Source: Chrysoperla carnea
Taxonomy: Eukaryota > Arthropoda > Insecta > Neuroptera > Chrysopidae
Direction of reading: 5' to 3'
NCBI RefSeq assembly: GCF_905475395.1
Contig: NC_058342.1
Span: forward strand, 36,798,140 to 36,862,139
DNA length: 64,000 nt
In this document: positions 1 through 13,960 of the stretch, one piece after another
Layout of the letters: each line of letters opens with the position of its first letter
Position numbering within the stretch: the first letter of the stretch is position 1
The notes under the pieces: generated by a model
Databases searched by the model: none
Seen by the model: the letters and a program-made list of their open reading frames with translations, nothing else
What the model was told of the DNA's origin: nothing
Translations under genes and position numbers: made by a program

Positions 1-779
1 ACTGATAAAAATAACAGCTTTCATCCATTCATTCATAATAAATATAATTATTTGATTTGATTTGATTTAGATTTATAAAACCACACATAAACATGAATAT
101 ATAAGCATTAGAATTACTTGAATTAAAACAACACACACATACACACACACCACACAATAAAGCACTAATTAACTAATTTATATTTTATTTAATTATTTAA
201 ACTGAAATCTCACATAACACAACACAACACAAGACAAGAGGACATAGTTACAATCACAATCACTTTTATTATTAATAATTGATTGATAATAAATAATTAA
301 TACAGGAAGGAAGTAATACTATTTAGATACAATTAAACCACATAAAACAACACATTTAACAGATCAGATCAGATTAGATCAAACAACACAGTACATTACA
401 ATCATATAAATATAAATTAATTATATTTATATTAAATAAAACAATACTTCATACTTAGTTGTGTGTGTATAATAATTAATACTTGATAGTTGTTATATTA
501 TTAAAACATTTGTGAAGTTATAATTAATTATATTAAAATTTCTTGTTTTATTTTGAAACTAAATCAAAACTGTTGTTGTTTCTATTTTAATTAAGTTTTT
601 AAATTTTAATAATAATAATAATATTATTATCAACATGGCAGTCCTATGACTAGCTATGGTTATTGGTAGTCTATAATACTGTATTACTGTTACTGTACTG
701 TCTGTCTGTACACTCTGTAATAGTAATATGGTAATGGTAGCTGGTTGGTCTTGGTACATGTTAGATGGTAGCACAACAC

Positions 780-1195
780 AACACAATCTTAGATCATTTA
801 TTACTAGATAAGGCCCATCGTGTACCCAGCACCAGTATGTACATTTTAGTTTCACAGAGAAAATTAACAAAGACAATAATACAATATTCAAATAGTTGAT
901 AGAGAAACATAATACCAGAGCATGGTATTCAATGCGCATGATCGTATTGACGAAAATTAGCTAAAGTTCTTTAATTAATTCTGTGTTAAAGTTATAAAAA
1001 AAATGGTTAGATATTGTTTTATTTGCAAGAAATATTTTAATGTAGACATGTATCACAGATTACGTAAAGTTAAGTCATTAAATAATATTTATTAAATGGA
1101 AATTATTATCTTGTAAATACGCTCTTGCATTTATTATACTTCTCAATCTTCTTTAAGAGGTGGCTGCCATATCCAGTTAGCATATTTTCAAAGAA
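780..1195 (-). repeat. Dispersed repeat, inverted relative to 21555-22030
   Basis: The reverse complement of this stretch aligns over its whole length with 21555-22030. Shared blocks include GCGCATTGAATACCATGCTC, ATGTTTCTCTATCA and TTGCAAATAAAACAATAT. Divergence and small indels suggest two old copies of one element about 420-480 bp long. An apparent 126-codon frame at 559-939 lies mostly in it and is not considered a gene. Confidence 0.75.
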
Positions 1196-2684
1196 CACAA
1201 TCAACTACAAACATACAAACAGTACCTACAGACGTTAGAATTCACTTAACTTATACTGTACAGAGAATATATCGGTAAAGGTACTTTACAGAGAATATAT
1301 CGGTTTACTGATATAGTCTCTGTACTGTATTTCATAGTCATACCTGTAGCCTGTACCTCGTAGTCGTAGTACTAACTATATCTACATCGGGCGTTTTCCG
1401 AAATATATATCAGTATACTGGCTATTGGTTACTGACGGTATAAATCGACACCATACTGATGATTCGTTTCAAAATAAACTGATCAACGCCAAATTTTAAC
1501 TGTATTCTATTTCAAAAGAATGGAAATGTTAGCTATTACGACAATTTATCGTGTTGCTGTATTATTTATCGCGTTTTATTCATAACGTCGTTATTACTGG
1601 CCAGTAGACTGATATATATAACGGCTAACGCCCATCGTACACTGTATTAGCACTAGGTACTAGTGTGTGTTCATTGTGTACCTACCAAGAAGACTAGAAT
1701 AGAGGAAAGTTAACTCTGCATTACGAGCAATGCATTCGATGGACCCAAACTCATATACGTCCGAAACTTATCTGAATTTGGCGGCACTGGTCGTATCCCA
1801 CGACCATATGTATTGGTTCTGCGCAACTGCGTTACATCTCCGTCGTTAGTTATAGCATAACTCTGTAATCTTACGTGTTGTGTGATTGTTTGTTTAATAA
1901 GTTGTTTATATTTTATAATCATCAGATATTAAAGAATAAAATTGATTTGCCGCCAAATTCAGAACTCAATTGTCTTTACGTCAATTGAACAATAAAAAGT
2001 CTTGATTTAAATAAACCATCAAACGCTTAGAGTGAGAAAATATGGGATCGGATTTTAATGAGCGGCTAAGTAAGTGGAGCTGAGCTGTGTGTATAGGTAG
2101 ACGTAGGATCAGGATGCATGAATATGTAATGAATGAACAAACCTCAATTAATATATTTATTATATAATTTAATTTGTTTTAATAAAATTTTAACAATTTT
2201 TAATTTGAATTTAATATTTTATATTGAATTAAATTTAAATAATAATAAGTATTATTATTATTTATAAAACATAAAATTTAATAAATTATATTTAATATGT
2301 GTTGTGTTGTTTGTTATTCTATGAATAGATAAACAATTTAATTATGTATTATATAATATAATAAATAAATAAAATAATAATAATTATGTTGTATTTATTT
2401 GATGACGAAAGATGGTCAAACACTGTACGAATGAGACGCAGACAGTTTCTGAGATGGTCGGATCTATTCAAAAAGTATATAACTCGTTTGTAGACACGAG
2501 AATATCAGAATAGGGTAAGGTGGAAAAATCTAGGGGAGGCCTTTATCCAGCAGTGGATTTAAACCTCGCTTACCAAATTGTCTTCTCTACATTGAACTGA
2601 CTATTTTTTGTATATATTATTATTATTATTTATTTATAATATTTATAATAAATAGTTAGTTAATGAAGTTTATTTATTATATAC

Positions 2685-2843
2685 AGGGTGTTCCACGGTC
2701 AGCGACCGATCATTCGAATTTTCTGGAGAACCAGACATAATAAAATTATGTTGGAATACCAATTTTCAGACTTCTATTATGTTTGGTTTTTCATAAACTT
2801 CTAATGGACGGTCACTGTGAGTGAGGGGGGGGGGCAGCCTGTA
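2685..2843. repeat. Small element with tacagggtgt...cctgta ends
   Basis: Starts tacagggtgttccac and ends gcagcctgta. It shares TGGAATACCAATTTT and the ACTTCTAATGG...GGTCAC segments with the copy at 10103-10216, so it is one member of a short dispersed family. Confidence 0.55.
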
Positions 2844-2988
2844 TATTTGAATTGATTGTTGATCATCTATATTCATAGTAAATAAAAATCAAACACAATA
2901 TTAAATAATTAAATATAAATATAATATACTGACTGTACGGTACTGTAACTGTAACTGTACTGTACGCTACTGTTTTCAATATTAATCA

Positions 2989-5900
2989 CTACAATTGTTG
3001 TTGTTGATTATTATTAATAACTGTTGATGTTGTTGTTGTTGTTGTTGTTTTATTATTATTATTATTATAATTATTAGATGATATTAATAATGTATAAGTA
3101 GTAGGTGGTTGTAATAAATCTCTGTATTGTAATAAAGCATCACGTAATGGACGTGACACTTGTAATGATGACGTAGTCGTACATTCAACCAGATGAGGAT
3201 ATAAATCAATTAATTGATCCCATGCATTTGGACTAACTGTAAATAAAATAAAATTAATTAGCTCTAGTTACAAACTTGGGACTAAACTTAATATACCTTG
3301 ATATATTTAATATATATATGGTATAATTACCTTGTGCAGATGTTGCTTGTTTCATCATACCCACTAAAGTAGTAATCGCTTTTAAAACAAACGATATTTC
3401 AGACAATCGAAATCTTGGTAATGGACATTTACCACTTTGTAGTTCATCTTCGTTAAATTTCTTGATAACTTCTTTAAAGCGATGTAACAATGTAGTGATT
3501 GCCAACCGTCCAGCCGTTTCAGCTTCAGTCTTGGTGTTGCTAGTTGTATTACTAGTATTATTACTATTACTACTAGTACTAGTATTAGTTGAGTCTATTG
3601 TTGAGTTATCAACAGATACGTTCGATGCGTTAGATACACTAGATGCAGATGATATCGTTGGATCAACTTTGTGGAACAATGAAAAGTGTAAAAGAGTTTC
3701 AAAGCATGTCTTTGCAAACTCTTCACGTATCGTTAACTCCGTTTCGCAGTCATTCAACATTGACGTGTGTGAGTGTGATGTGTGTGAAGCGTGTGAACTG
3801 GTGGAATGTATTGAACCTTTGTTTAATAAAACAATTAGACTCATGATAAAGTCTTTGGGGAGGTCTCGTGAAAACGGCAATAATTCGTTACGAAGTAAGT
3901 CAATTATTTGACAATCAATTGCTTCATCTTGTACTAATTCATCAAGGCCACGATCTGAAGGAGGTTCACTTTTTGGAAATAGAAAATCTTTTAAAGTGTT
4001 TGCTAATTCTGTCCATAATTCACTTTGAAACTGTGACATATTCTTGCTGGCAACTGGTAATCCAATACGTAATACTGTTAATAAACTTTCTGCAGCTAAT
4101 TTCCAAGTACTCGAAGAGGGGCAGTTGTATTTCAAAGCTAAGGGCACGTGTAAAGCTTCAATAATGGCGTGCAACACTTGAGCACGTATAACTGTCTGAG
4201 CTGACGCATTACTCTCATACAAACTGACAGCCATTTTCAAAGACTTCTCACCAAACGGAATGTAATTCAATGAATTAAACTCTGATGGATTTGACTTTGT
4301 GGAGCGCACGAAACGCACTTCGCCAAGCGTACCATAATAAGGGAATTTACAAGCCAGCTTACTAAACGCTAACAATTGTTTAAATATATGAGGCAACATG
4401 TCGGGATCTGGAGCTGGCGACGTGTTTGTCGTTGACATCGCTTCAATTGTTAACAAGTCGATTGCATGGAGCACCGAGTCGTGTAAAGGTGTGAGTGACG
4501 AGTCTGACAACGTTGACAAAATGTAGGGCGCTGATTCACCTTGCATTGGCACTGTGACCGCATTCAACAAAACTTCACATAGCTGTTGAACGTCTTGATT
4601 AGTAAAACTAAAATCATTTAAAATTAATTAATTAATTATTTAATTCACTTTTAATTAATATTAAATACTTACTTTTTATTTATATGGCGATATATGGCTG
4701 GGAATATTTGTATTAAGGTGGTAAGGAACGCTTGTGTTGGTATGTAGAATAGTTGGTCTGATGCTGATGTTGATGTTGAGTGATGTTGACTCTGGCTCTG
4801 ACTCTGATGACATGCCTCAGACACAGGCAAGTCACCAACATGTACTGGAGATGGATCTGTAGGTGGAGCTGTGCTTTTCAACGCAATATTTAACCATCGT
4901 TTCCAGGCCACATTCCACATATCTTGTTCACTTGAACTACAATTCATCCCATTCCCATCATGTCCTTTATTCAAGTCATTAGTCATTGGGATTGTATCAT
5001 CTAACACTTCTGCATTGCCATTGCCAGCACCATTCACTTTATTCAAATATAAAACCTCTTGGAATGATTTTAAAGCAGCCAATGACACTTCATCGTTTTT
5101 ACTAAGAGCGGAATGTTCAATAAATTCTAACAACAAAGCCCAAGCGTTCGCATAATCCGGCAACGTTTGAAGTAGTTGTCGTTTTGTGTTAAATACACGA
5201 GCTACGCCTGATAATGTTAGCACTTGAGTTTCAGCCCACTGTTTTTGAGCTGTGTTTCGTGTGTGATGAATCAAAATGTTACCACCTGTATCGAATTTCT
5301 CGTTGCTTGCTGAACTCGATAATATTCGTACTTTGTCCAATAAGGGGAATAACACTTGCCAAACAACTGCTTGCCATGTTGTTTGCATGAGTAAACTACC
5401 ATGAGCTGTAATTGTCGAAAACAATGTTTGGCCGGCTGATTTGCGTACAGCGGGTCGAGAGTCTACACATAAATCACCTAATCTTATGTACAAGCACATC
5501 CAAAGTTTATCAAAGTTCGACATGTTTGGAATACCCGGTATGTCGGGTAGCACTGAATTCTCTTCCATTTGTGTCTCGGATAATTTATTACGATTTTGAT
5601 GGAAATAATCGGAGATATTCCACTGAAACATGAACACACAGATATGTATATAGTTAGGCAGTTTACTAGTTTTTAATTTTAGTATTTAAATGATTTACTG
5701 AATTAATTACCATTAGTCCAACAGCTGTTAGAGAAATATTCAGCTCTTCTGTTTGAAATCCAAATTTATTAACGGTATCTACACATTGAGGCAAACATCG
5801 CCAAGGCATTATTGGTAAGAAGTCCGTCACAACCAATTGTAAACATTGGAAAGCAACTCGAATTAAACTTTCACTAGAATAGAAGAAGATAGAAGAAAGT

Positions 5901-8900
5901 AAAGCAAGAAGTATAAGAATACTTTTAGAATGAATTTTATTTTAATTACCCTTGATGAATTGATACTGCTCCAATTATACCCAAAACTAAAGGCCAACCA
6001 TGAGTCAAAGATTCACCAGTACCATGCAACACTTGAAGGACACACTCCAATTGTCGTTGACGCACATCTCCATGTGGCACTGAAGACAGCTCTGATAAAG
6101 GACTCAACAATAGAGTTTGAAGCTTCTGGTTATCTTTTAACGGGCCACTGCTGTATTTATATTGCAATGCAGCCTTCACAAGATACGTTATGGCTTCCAC
6201 ACCCCATTCACGCATCCTGATGTGTGGATGATGACACACTTCCAACAGATGATTTGTAAGTGGACGCCATAGTACTTCCACACGTGGTAAATTCACTAGG
6301 CCAGTTTCTAATAATTTAGCAACCGCGAACAGAGATGGTTCACGATTCGAACACGCTAATTCCATAGCTTCATGTGATAATTTACAGAGTGCGTCAATTA
6401 AATGATGTAGAGCGACGTCATCCAAATATTGACTGGATTCAAACAAACGACTTAGCATTACGGACAAGACAGGTAAATCTGCCATTACGGCGTTTGTGAT
6501 AACCGCATTTGTCTCGGGTGTCGGTCGACCAGCTTTCAATGAACCACCCGTTGACGGTTTCAATCCAAGTATCCACACCAAATGTTGCAGTGTGGCTAAT
6601 ACTAAGTGCCAGGCGGTACCCAATATGCTTCCATGGCAATGTGCTAGAACTAGCAGTGCACGCATGCATTGTAAATTTTTATTTGTTAACATAACTGGAC
6701 CTTGATGAGCACCAATTGGTAATGAAGATGTTGGCAACGGAGTTCCAACTACAACAATTTGTGGTCGAAAATCTGATTCAGCTGCTGCGTTATAAACTGA
6801 CATATACTGTGCATGCGCATTCATATCTTGGCTGCTACCGCCACTGCCACTACCGGATCGTGAATGGCCTCGAATTGAATTCCCGGAGCCGGGAGGTGTT
6901 GCTGTGTTCAAAACAGTTAGCGCATAATGAGGCGGTAAGGACGCTTTACAAATGGCTGTAATGAATGCATCGCGTGGAATGCGTAGATCCAACATTCCAC
7001 ACAACGATGCGAATGTTTGCATAGCTTTAAGCACGTTCTCAGAGGCTTGTTCGTCCGTGCATGCGTCAATCAATGGACATAGTGCTGCCAACAAGCCACA
7101 CCAACTTGAATTGATTAATTGTGCGTGCATTGCGGCTTCATTCTGATCGCGAGCTGTGTACTTCATTGGCAACGCATTTTGAGTTTGATCGTCACTTGAA
7201 TTGGTTTGAATCGTTTGAACTCCCTGTATTATAATTGATAGAGAACGGATAATATCTAATAAGCATGCGTATGCTATTGATATTCCATAGCCGTCAGGAA
7301 TTGGAGGTGGTTCAATTTTATCCAACATTTCTAGACTAAAAAAGAGTAAAATAAATAAATTAATGTTCGGTAAATGTTCAATTCAGTTCAATAAACTTAC
7401 TAAGTTGATTTGGCTTGTCCTTGTGCAAACGTGACAACAACAGGTAACCAAATTCCACGTGAAAAGAATCCACGTTGTGGTGAAACACCAGGTCCAACTG
7501 GCAGACCAGCCATTAAAGCTGGAGGATGACCTTGAATTGCTGCAGCTGTTAAATTATGTGCAGCTGCATGACTCATATTCATGTTACTTGAATGTGTACT
7601 TGTAGCGTGACCATGACCAACATGACCCGATTGACCAGATTGACCACTGCCAATTAATTGTGGATTTAAGAACAATGATTGTACGTAGGTGCCCAACGAA
7701 TTGACAATATCTTGGAAGATATTTGTGGCATGCGCTTTCAAATCGTAGCACTCACAAAAGGATTTTAATAGTTCTGGTTGTACAGTCATACGGTGTAGCA
7801 TTTCTAGGGCTAGTGCTCGTTGCCAACTGGGTTTGTCTGGATCCAAAAATTTTACAATCAACGAAAGAAATATTTCACATTCTGTTATCTAAAATAAAAA
7901 TAATAATAAATTTAATTAAAATAATGAAGCACAGTACAATTAATTATTAAATTCAATCCAATATTTACAACTAATTTGTGTTTGAGTTTGTATAACTTTA
8001 CGAGTTATGACCATGACCATGGCCAAAGGTGGATCTCTAGCACCTAGACCAAGAGTCCTTTGTGCCCTCCTTGAGAATGACTTGTCACCCGAAGACGAGA
8101 CTTCTTCGGGTAGGAGGTACTATTATAATCGGACGAAGCTAAAGGATTTTGTCGAGGCCAGAAGCCACGCATAAAGCCCACAGCCCAAATAGTATTTTAA
8201 ATTTAATTGGATTGGATTGGATTAGATGAATTTCAATAATGATAATTACCAATAAACTATGATACTTTTGTATAAGAATTGAAACAACACGCAATAATCG
8301 CATACTAATTGGAAAATAAGGCTTATCCAACGGAGTTACATGTTGATGTTGATGTTGTAAGGATGCTGATTGACCACTTCGATACTTGATGTTGGGCGAA
8401 AATAATTTTATAACCAACGCACATACTCGTTCTTTTAACAAGAAACTAAATTCTGGATGTTTATAGAAGACAGCTGCGAAATTAGCTAAAACTGATTCTA
8501 ACAATTCTAATCCAAAGGTGCGGGTCATTTCAGTCATACCAATTAACCAGTATGGTTGATCTGCATTCACTAATTGTACTAAATCCTATAAATAAATAAA
8601 ATAAAATCAATTAAATTATATTTATTAAGGGAGTAAGGGCATTTTTTCGGTAAGATTGGCACTTTGAACACAGGCTTCTATGGAAGCTAGGTAAAATTAC
8701 AAACAAAATCGTAAATAACTATTGTCGTATCGATTAGAAAGTTATAAAAAACGAATGATATACAGATGTAACGGTAGTGATGACCTGTACCAAACGTCAT
8801 TCAAATCACGTCTACAGTTCTTTTTTATTTAGACCAATTTTGACTTTCAAATGTTTAAAAAAATGACATAATTAGTTGTTAGAGGACATAATACAAGAAG

Positions 8901-11244
8901 CAACGGCAACATCGCTTTTAAAATGTTTATCGTACATGACAATGAAATGAGCGCGAAATTTGATTTGTATTAAAATAGCCAAATATGTTTTTTAGATAAG
9001 AATATTTGTTAATAATTTGATACTTTTAAAAGTATAGTTTCAAATAAATACATGGACATTCAAAAATTAGTAAATTTAGATGAAAACATTTGATATAAAT
9101 ATAAATAAAATAAACAGTAGCAGTGATACCAACTTGACATTCGTTGTCATTTTATTTTACAGTGTTGCAAGATTTTTTATCATAAAAAGGACTTCAAGAA
9201 AACCAAATAAAATAAAATAGATATGAATCAATTATTATTACGCAATATTTATTAACTTTTTTCATAAAATTAAAGGGTTTTTATGCTTGTTTGCCAATTA
9301 TTATTAAAATTTCATTCGATGAAATTTTGTTCTTTAAAGATGATGGTAATGGCAAAGAAGTTCCATACATTTAGTATTGGAAGCTTCCTTTCGGCCCACC
9401 TTCCTCAAGTACATAACCTTACTCCCTTAATGAATTAATTTTAATAATATTTAATTTTAATACTACCACCATACTTGAAACATAAGATAAGCGTCAGCAG
9501 CACAAGGTTGCAAACCTTTTGGAGGTTGTCCACTAGCTACTTTTAATTCTTCCATATTGGTATTAGCATTAGTATTAGCATTATCATTGTTCTGTTGTTG
9601 TTGTTCAATAGCATTATCTTCAACAACCACACGTTCAAAGACCAACGATACCAGTTGTCGTACAGTAGCACCAGCCGTATTTATTGTCGTTGAGTTTCTG
9701 GTGAAATGTAAACGAAAGCATAGCACCAAGGTTTTAGCTAATGTTTCTCCGTGTACAATTGTGTTTGTGGTGAGTAGTAAAGTGACTGATTGTAATATTT
9801 TCACTTCTTCTGTGCCCGATTCCATCAAAGTCCAAAGTGTGTCTGTGATGTAACGTGCTCCTTTCTGATCAATCACTTGATGCGTTATTAATCTTTGCAT
9901 CATTCCGAGACAAAACTAAAAAAGGAATAAATAATTAAAATTATCTGCTAACTACTGCGTGATACATGATATGTGATATGTGATACGTGCTGATACATGA
10001 TACGTTTTTAAAATGAACACAACAAAACATAGGTTAGGTTAGGTTATATTAGCTGTCGACGAAGGACACATTTAGGCTATAGAACCCATTGTGATACCAT
10101 ATACAGGGTGTCCCACGTTGACGTGTCCCAGTTATGGTGGAATACCAATTTTAAGATTTCTTTTATGTCTCGTTCTCCAGAAACTTCTAATGGGCGGTCA
10201 CCGTGGGACATCCTGTACGTGTTTTACCACCTTTTCCGTTGATAATTTTTATTTATCAAGCTCCTCAATTATTTTGAGAGGCTTTTGAGGCTGAATAATG
10301 AATAATGAATAAAATAGAATAAAATACAATACCTTAATGATTTTTAAATCTTTGGATTCACATCCTTGGACCAATGGATACAAAATTTGATTGATGACCG
10401 CGTACAAGGTAGGTCTTGGAACATTCGTAGCACATCTTAATTTATTGATAGCTTCTTCACATGACTACAAATATAAAAATTACAAATACAAATCAATAAC
10501 AATAATAAAATTAAAAACATCTATTTACGTAAAGTGGGTCCCTAGCACCTAGACCTCAGTGTCCTCCTTGAGAACGACCTGTCACCTTAGGAGACGTCTA
10601 CGGGTAGGAGGCGCTATTAAAATCGAATGAAGCTAAAGGAAGAAAGCCCACAGCTCCTCCGTCGAGATCTCTCCTAGGATAGATGGATCCAAGGTTTCGG
10701 ACCCGAACATTTTGAATATAACGCCCTGAAAATTTCTGCAGGTGGAAATAACATGTATGGAGGTTTCGTCATCCTCCATACAAGCTCTACAAGTGTGATC
10801 ACTAGCGATCCCCACGTTGCGAAGGTGATAGTTCAACCGACAGTGTCCTGCCAAGAGTCCCACCACCCTTCTCAAGTTTCAGGCGAGCACAGTCGAATGA
10901 CCTAGCTGTGGTTATACACAGTTTCGCCTGTCGCATGCCTTCTGTAAATGGGCTTGTCATCGCAGGCATTCTTTGATTCGGTAAATTACAGAACATTTTG
11001 CTATGGAAATGACAGGCTCCGGTGAAATTAGATACCTATACTTAGATTTAGACTTAAAAAGGTTAGATTTAATTTACTTTTGATCTGTATTTTAAATATT
11101 TCAAGTGATGTCAACACTCACCTCACGTATTTGTGGATATTTCTTTTTAGTTTCAGATGATAAATTCTTAAAATCATTTTGTAGAGTTTCAATAAATTTC
11201 TTGAGTACTTCTTGGTTGTGTGTGCTTCGTGGATCATATGCCAT
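2989..11244 (-). CDS. MON2: Protein MON2 homolog, complete, 10 coding exons
   Basis: Large HEAT-like scaffold related to the BIG/GBF Arf-GEFs but without a Sec7 domain; known to act at the trans-Golgi/endosome in membrane trafficking. Coding exons, in transcript order: 11122-11244, 10333-10464, 9475-9915, 8250-8585, 7401-7888, 5950-7335, 5711-5873, 4673-5622, 3331-4607, 2989-3236. All junctions are GT-AG and the phases close exactly (5544 nt, 1847 aa; human MON2 is about 1700). Recognisable family blocks: [10 protein letters not shown] and SFLLKERVC in exon 4, EMLDKIEPP across exons 5/6, [13 protein letters not shown] in exon 7, [15 protein letters not shown] in exon 8, [15 protein letters not shown] and LNKGSIHS in exon 9. 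The start ([13 protein letters not shown]) aligns with the family N-terminus. Ser/Thr/Asn-rich inserts in exon 9 and an Asn/Thr/Gln-rich tail in exon 10 lengthen the protein. Introns 1 and 4 carry retroelement fragments. Confidence 0.95.
8025..8190 (-). mobile_element. Non-LTR retrotransposon 3' end fragment in MON2 intron 4
   Basis: Matches 10531-10650 through blocks such as CTAGCACCTAGACC, GTCCTCCTTGAGAA-like sequence, GGGTAGGAGG and GAAGCTAAAGGA. It carries only the extreme C-terminal/3' UTR part of the family and is degenerate. Confidence 0.6.
10103..10216. repeat. Short inverted-repeat element (tacagggtgtcccacg / cgtgggacatcctgta)
   Basis: About 114 bp in MON2 intron 2, with imperfect inverted ends tacagggtgtcccacg and cgtgggacatcctgta. 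Related to 2685-2843. It has the size and structure of a MITE or solo terminal fragment. Confidence 0.6.
10531..10995 (-). pseudogene. Non-LTR retrotransposon C-terminal (RNase H tail) relic in MON2 intron 1
   Basis: The minus frame reads [19 protein letters not shown], then a [15 protein letters not shown] zinc-knuckle-like block and [16 protein letters not shown]. This is the tail typical of Jockey/R1-clade pol proteins downstream of RNase H. The preceding part is in another frame (from about 10996), so the copy is frameshifted and truncated. The same family occurs at 8025, 38925 and inside 57670-58181. Confidence 0.75.
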
Positions 11245-12039
11245 TGTTTAAATAAAATACAACTAATAAAATAAAATTGAACAAGATAAGATAAATAAAT
11301 ACTCTGAATACTGTTTGTTTGTTTTGTTTTTTGTAACTATTTTGTAAAACTAGGTACACTAGATGATAATGATACTGTTAGTTGTGTAGATATGACAGAC
11401 AGGTGATAACAGTAACAGATAACAATTGACAGATGACAGCTACACTACATTAAGTACACTAAAGTACACTTAAACACTACACCAATTTATATTAAATCAA
11501 ATAATTTTTAATTAAACTGCTGCTTGTTCTTCAAATCACAGCACACTTATTAAAAACTACACAAATGCTAGTATTGTAATAATTGTTTAAAATTAATGTA
11601 TTGTTGTTCATTTTCATGTTCACCCACATCATTATTATTATTATTACATTTAAGTTTAATAACAAACACGGCACTGTTCATTGAAACTGTATCTATATGT
11701 AATGTTTTATAAGTACATGTTAGTTTAATTTAGTTTGGTAATAATAATGTGTTGTTGATTAAATTTTAATTGATTATTTATATTCAACATAAAGATATCT
11801 ATATTTATATTTATATCCATGTCCATGTCGTGTTGGCACTTATTATTTTAACATCACATCATATCGTAATGGTAATCATAACATTCAAGATTCAACTTCA
11901 AGTGAATCGAACGTCAACTAACTACATAGAATAATATACCTATCGGATAGAATGAAAACTACAAAAAACCGGCCCTCCTACGTTTTAAGGACGAACTGTT
12001 TTTAATTTAGCAAGGTTTTCAACCATAAATATTTACCTC

Positions 12040-12420
12040 TTCATATTTTTATACCATGTATACGAAATATATCAAGGTATACTAAGTTTAGTTCCAAGTT
12101 TGTAACTCTTAAAAATATTACTACAAACAAAATTTTGGTACAGGTGTTCATAAAATCATCTAATTAGTCCATTTTCGGTTGTCCATCCGTCTGTGAACAT
12201 GATAACTCAAAAACGAAAAAAGATATCAAGTTGAAACTTTTGTAGCGTGCCCAGGACGTATAAAGTAAGATCGAATTCGTAAATGAGCACCATAAATCAA
12301 TTGGGTCTTGGATCCGTTGACACCCATCTTGTAAATCGTTAGAGATAGAACAAAAATTTAAATGTAAAAAATGTTTCTTATAAAAAAATAAGTTTGTTTC
12401 AACACTTTTTTTTTTAAATT
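12040..12420 (+). repeat. Dispersed repeat family (acagacgg / 'acaaacttgggactaaac' type)
   Basis: Contains CATCTAATTAGTCCATTTTC, TGATAACTCAAAAACGAAAA and AGAGATAGAACAAAA-type blocks. These recur, in either orientation and with different truncations, at 3263-3330, 14655-14905, 34260-34530, 46905-47110 and 59690-59990. No coding capacity is seen. Confidence 0.6.
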
Positions 12421-13314
12421 AGCGCCAAGGTGATTCAAGGAAGAACTAAAACGAGTAAAACTGATTTAACATGGAAAGGGTATATGAGTTTATACGGTAC
12501 GATCAAAGAGGATAGGATAGAGGAGAAGCAGTCCATATGAGCTAATGTAAAATCGTAGTATACGAATTTCAGTTCCTCTACCGAGTAAGGCTTTTAAACT
12601 TAATAGATAATAGTTGCCCCCGCAAAGTAGTCAAACTTAATAGTCATACCCGCAAAGACCGACAAACTTAATAGTTGATAACCACAGAATCCAGATGTCA
12701 CTTAAAATTATATTCCTGCTTCTTCTCTATCCTATACTCTTTGGGTAGGACTAACTGACACAGACTTCAGTAAGGAAAGTATTATACATTAAGGATTCAT
12801 TACCTTCTCATTAGTTCAAAATCAAATGTACCTAAAAACTAAACCTACCAAATGTTTATGTTAGTTAATGTATAGTCAAGTGGTGTAGGTGTATTATTTA
12901 TTATAGGTAGGTATTGTATTTGTATGAACTGATCTGTTCAAATGTAATCACTCAACTCAACTCACTATTAATTATTTATCAATTATAATTATGTAGTTAA
13001 ATAGTTAATTAGTTAGTTAGTGTTAGTATGTATGTACTGTACTGTATCTGTATGTAGTTATGTAGTATCTACTTAATATTTATCATACTTATAAAATTCA
13101 TTTATTTATTACCTACCTATGTTTATAATCAAAACATGAGCAATACTTCTCTATTACTACCAACTCTCACCGCTCAGTCTAGTGTCTACTCTGAATATAG
13201 CAGCACACAGCCACAGCAGTCAGCACCAAAGAGTTTATATACATAGAGAACGGATGTAAGTGGATGCAATATGATGAATGAGACAGAAGACTGTCAGTGT
13301 AAAACTTTGTGGAT

Positions 13315-13960
13315 AAGGTAATTTTGATTCAAAAAATTCAAAAATTGGATTCATTTACCGATTGGGGTAGCAGTTTTTGAAATATCGCCTGAAATTAGTG
13401 CAAAACTCGTGATATCTCAAAACTACTAATATCCGAAAACCAAATGAATCCAATTCTTGAATCTTTCGGGTCAAAATTACCTTATCTTCAAAGTTTTACC
13501 GAAATCGCATCCAATTTTTGAATCTTATGGGTTAAAATTACCTTATCTACAAAGTTCTACCAAAATCGGACAAAAATTTTTTTTTTCGATTTTTCGAAAT
13601 TTTTTTAAGGGGTACCCCTTTGAAAAAATCGAGAAAATCGAAAAAAAAAATTTATATCAGATTTCGATAAAACTATGTAGATAAGGTAATTTTGACTCAA
13701 AAATTATAAAAATCGGATTCATTTGGTGATCGGATTCGTAGTTTTTGAGATATCACGAATTTTGAGGTAATATCAGGCGATATTTAAAAAACTGCTACTC
13801 CAGTCGGTAAATGAACCCGATTTTTGTAATTTTTGGGTCAAAATTACCTTATCAACAAAGTTTTACTGAAATCGGAGAGGAAATTTTTTTTTCGATTTTA
13901 CGAAATTTTTTTTTCGATTTTACGAAATTTTTTTAATTAAAAATTTATATCAGATTTCGA
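13315..13960. repeat. Palindromic satellite-like repeat (aaggggtacccctt centre)
   Basis: Contains the perfect palindrome AAGGGGTACCCCTT near 13607-13620, flanked by complementary TTTTCGATTTT / AAAATCGAAAA tracts and by ATAAGGTAATTTTGA and its complement TCAAAATTACCTTAT. Closely matches 26150-26750. The open frame across it is a by-product of the repeat. Confidence 0.75.

Larger units (their letters stand above)
1..2988. other. AT-rich intergenic DNA downstream of MON2
   Basis: No supportable gene. Short CA-, TA- and TAA-rich runs dominate. It holds one arm of a dispersed repeat (780-1195) and a small acagggtgt element (2685-2843). The 3' UTR of MON2 must lie in the last few hundred bases (below 2989 on the minus strand), but I see no clear polyadenylation signal. 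Confidence 0.5.

Noticed and set aside
559-939. 126-codon minus-strand frame
   Set aside because: It overlaps the dispersed repeat (780-1195), and the homologous copy at 21555-22030 has no open frame.
3462-3911. 149-codon plus frame opposite MON2
   Set aside because: Antisense shadow of MON2 exon 9, with Leu/Val runs produced by the Ser/Asn/Thr codon repeats.
13457-13684. 75-codon frame rich in Phe/Lys/Ile
   Set aside because: Produced by the palindromic TTTTCGATTTT satellite; no protein family features.
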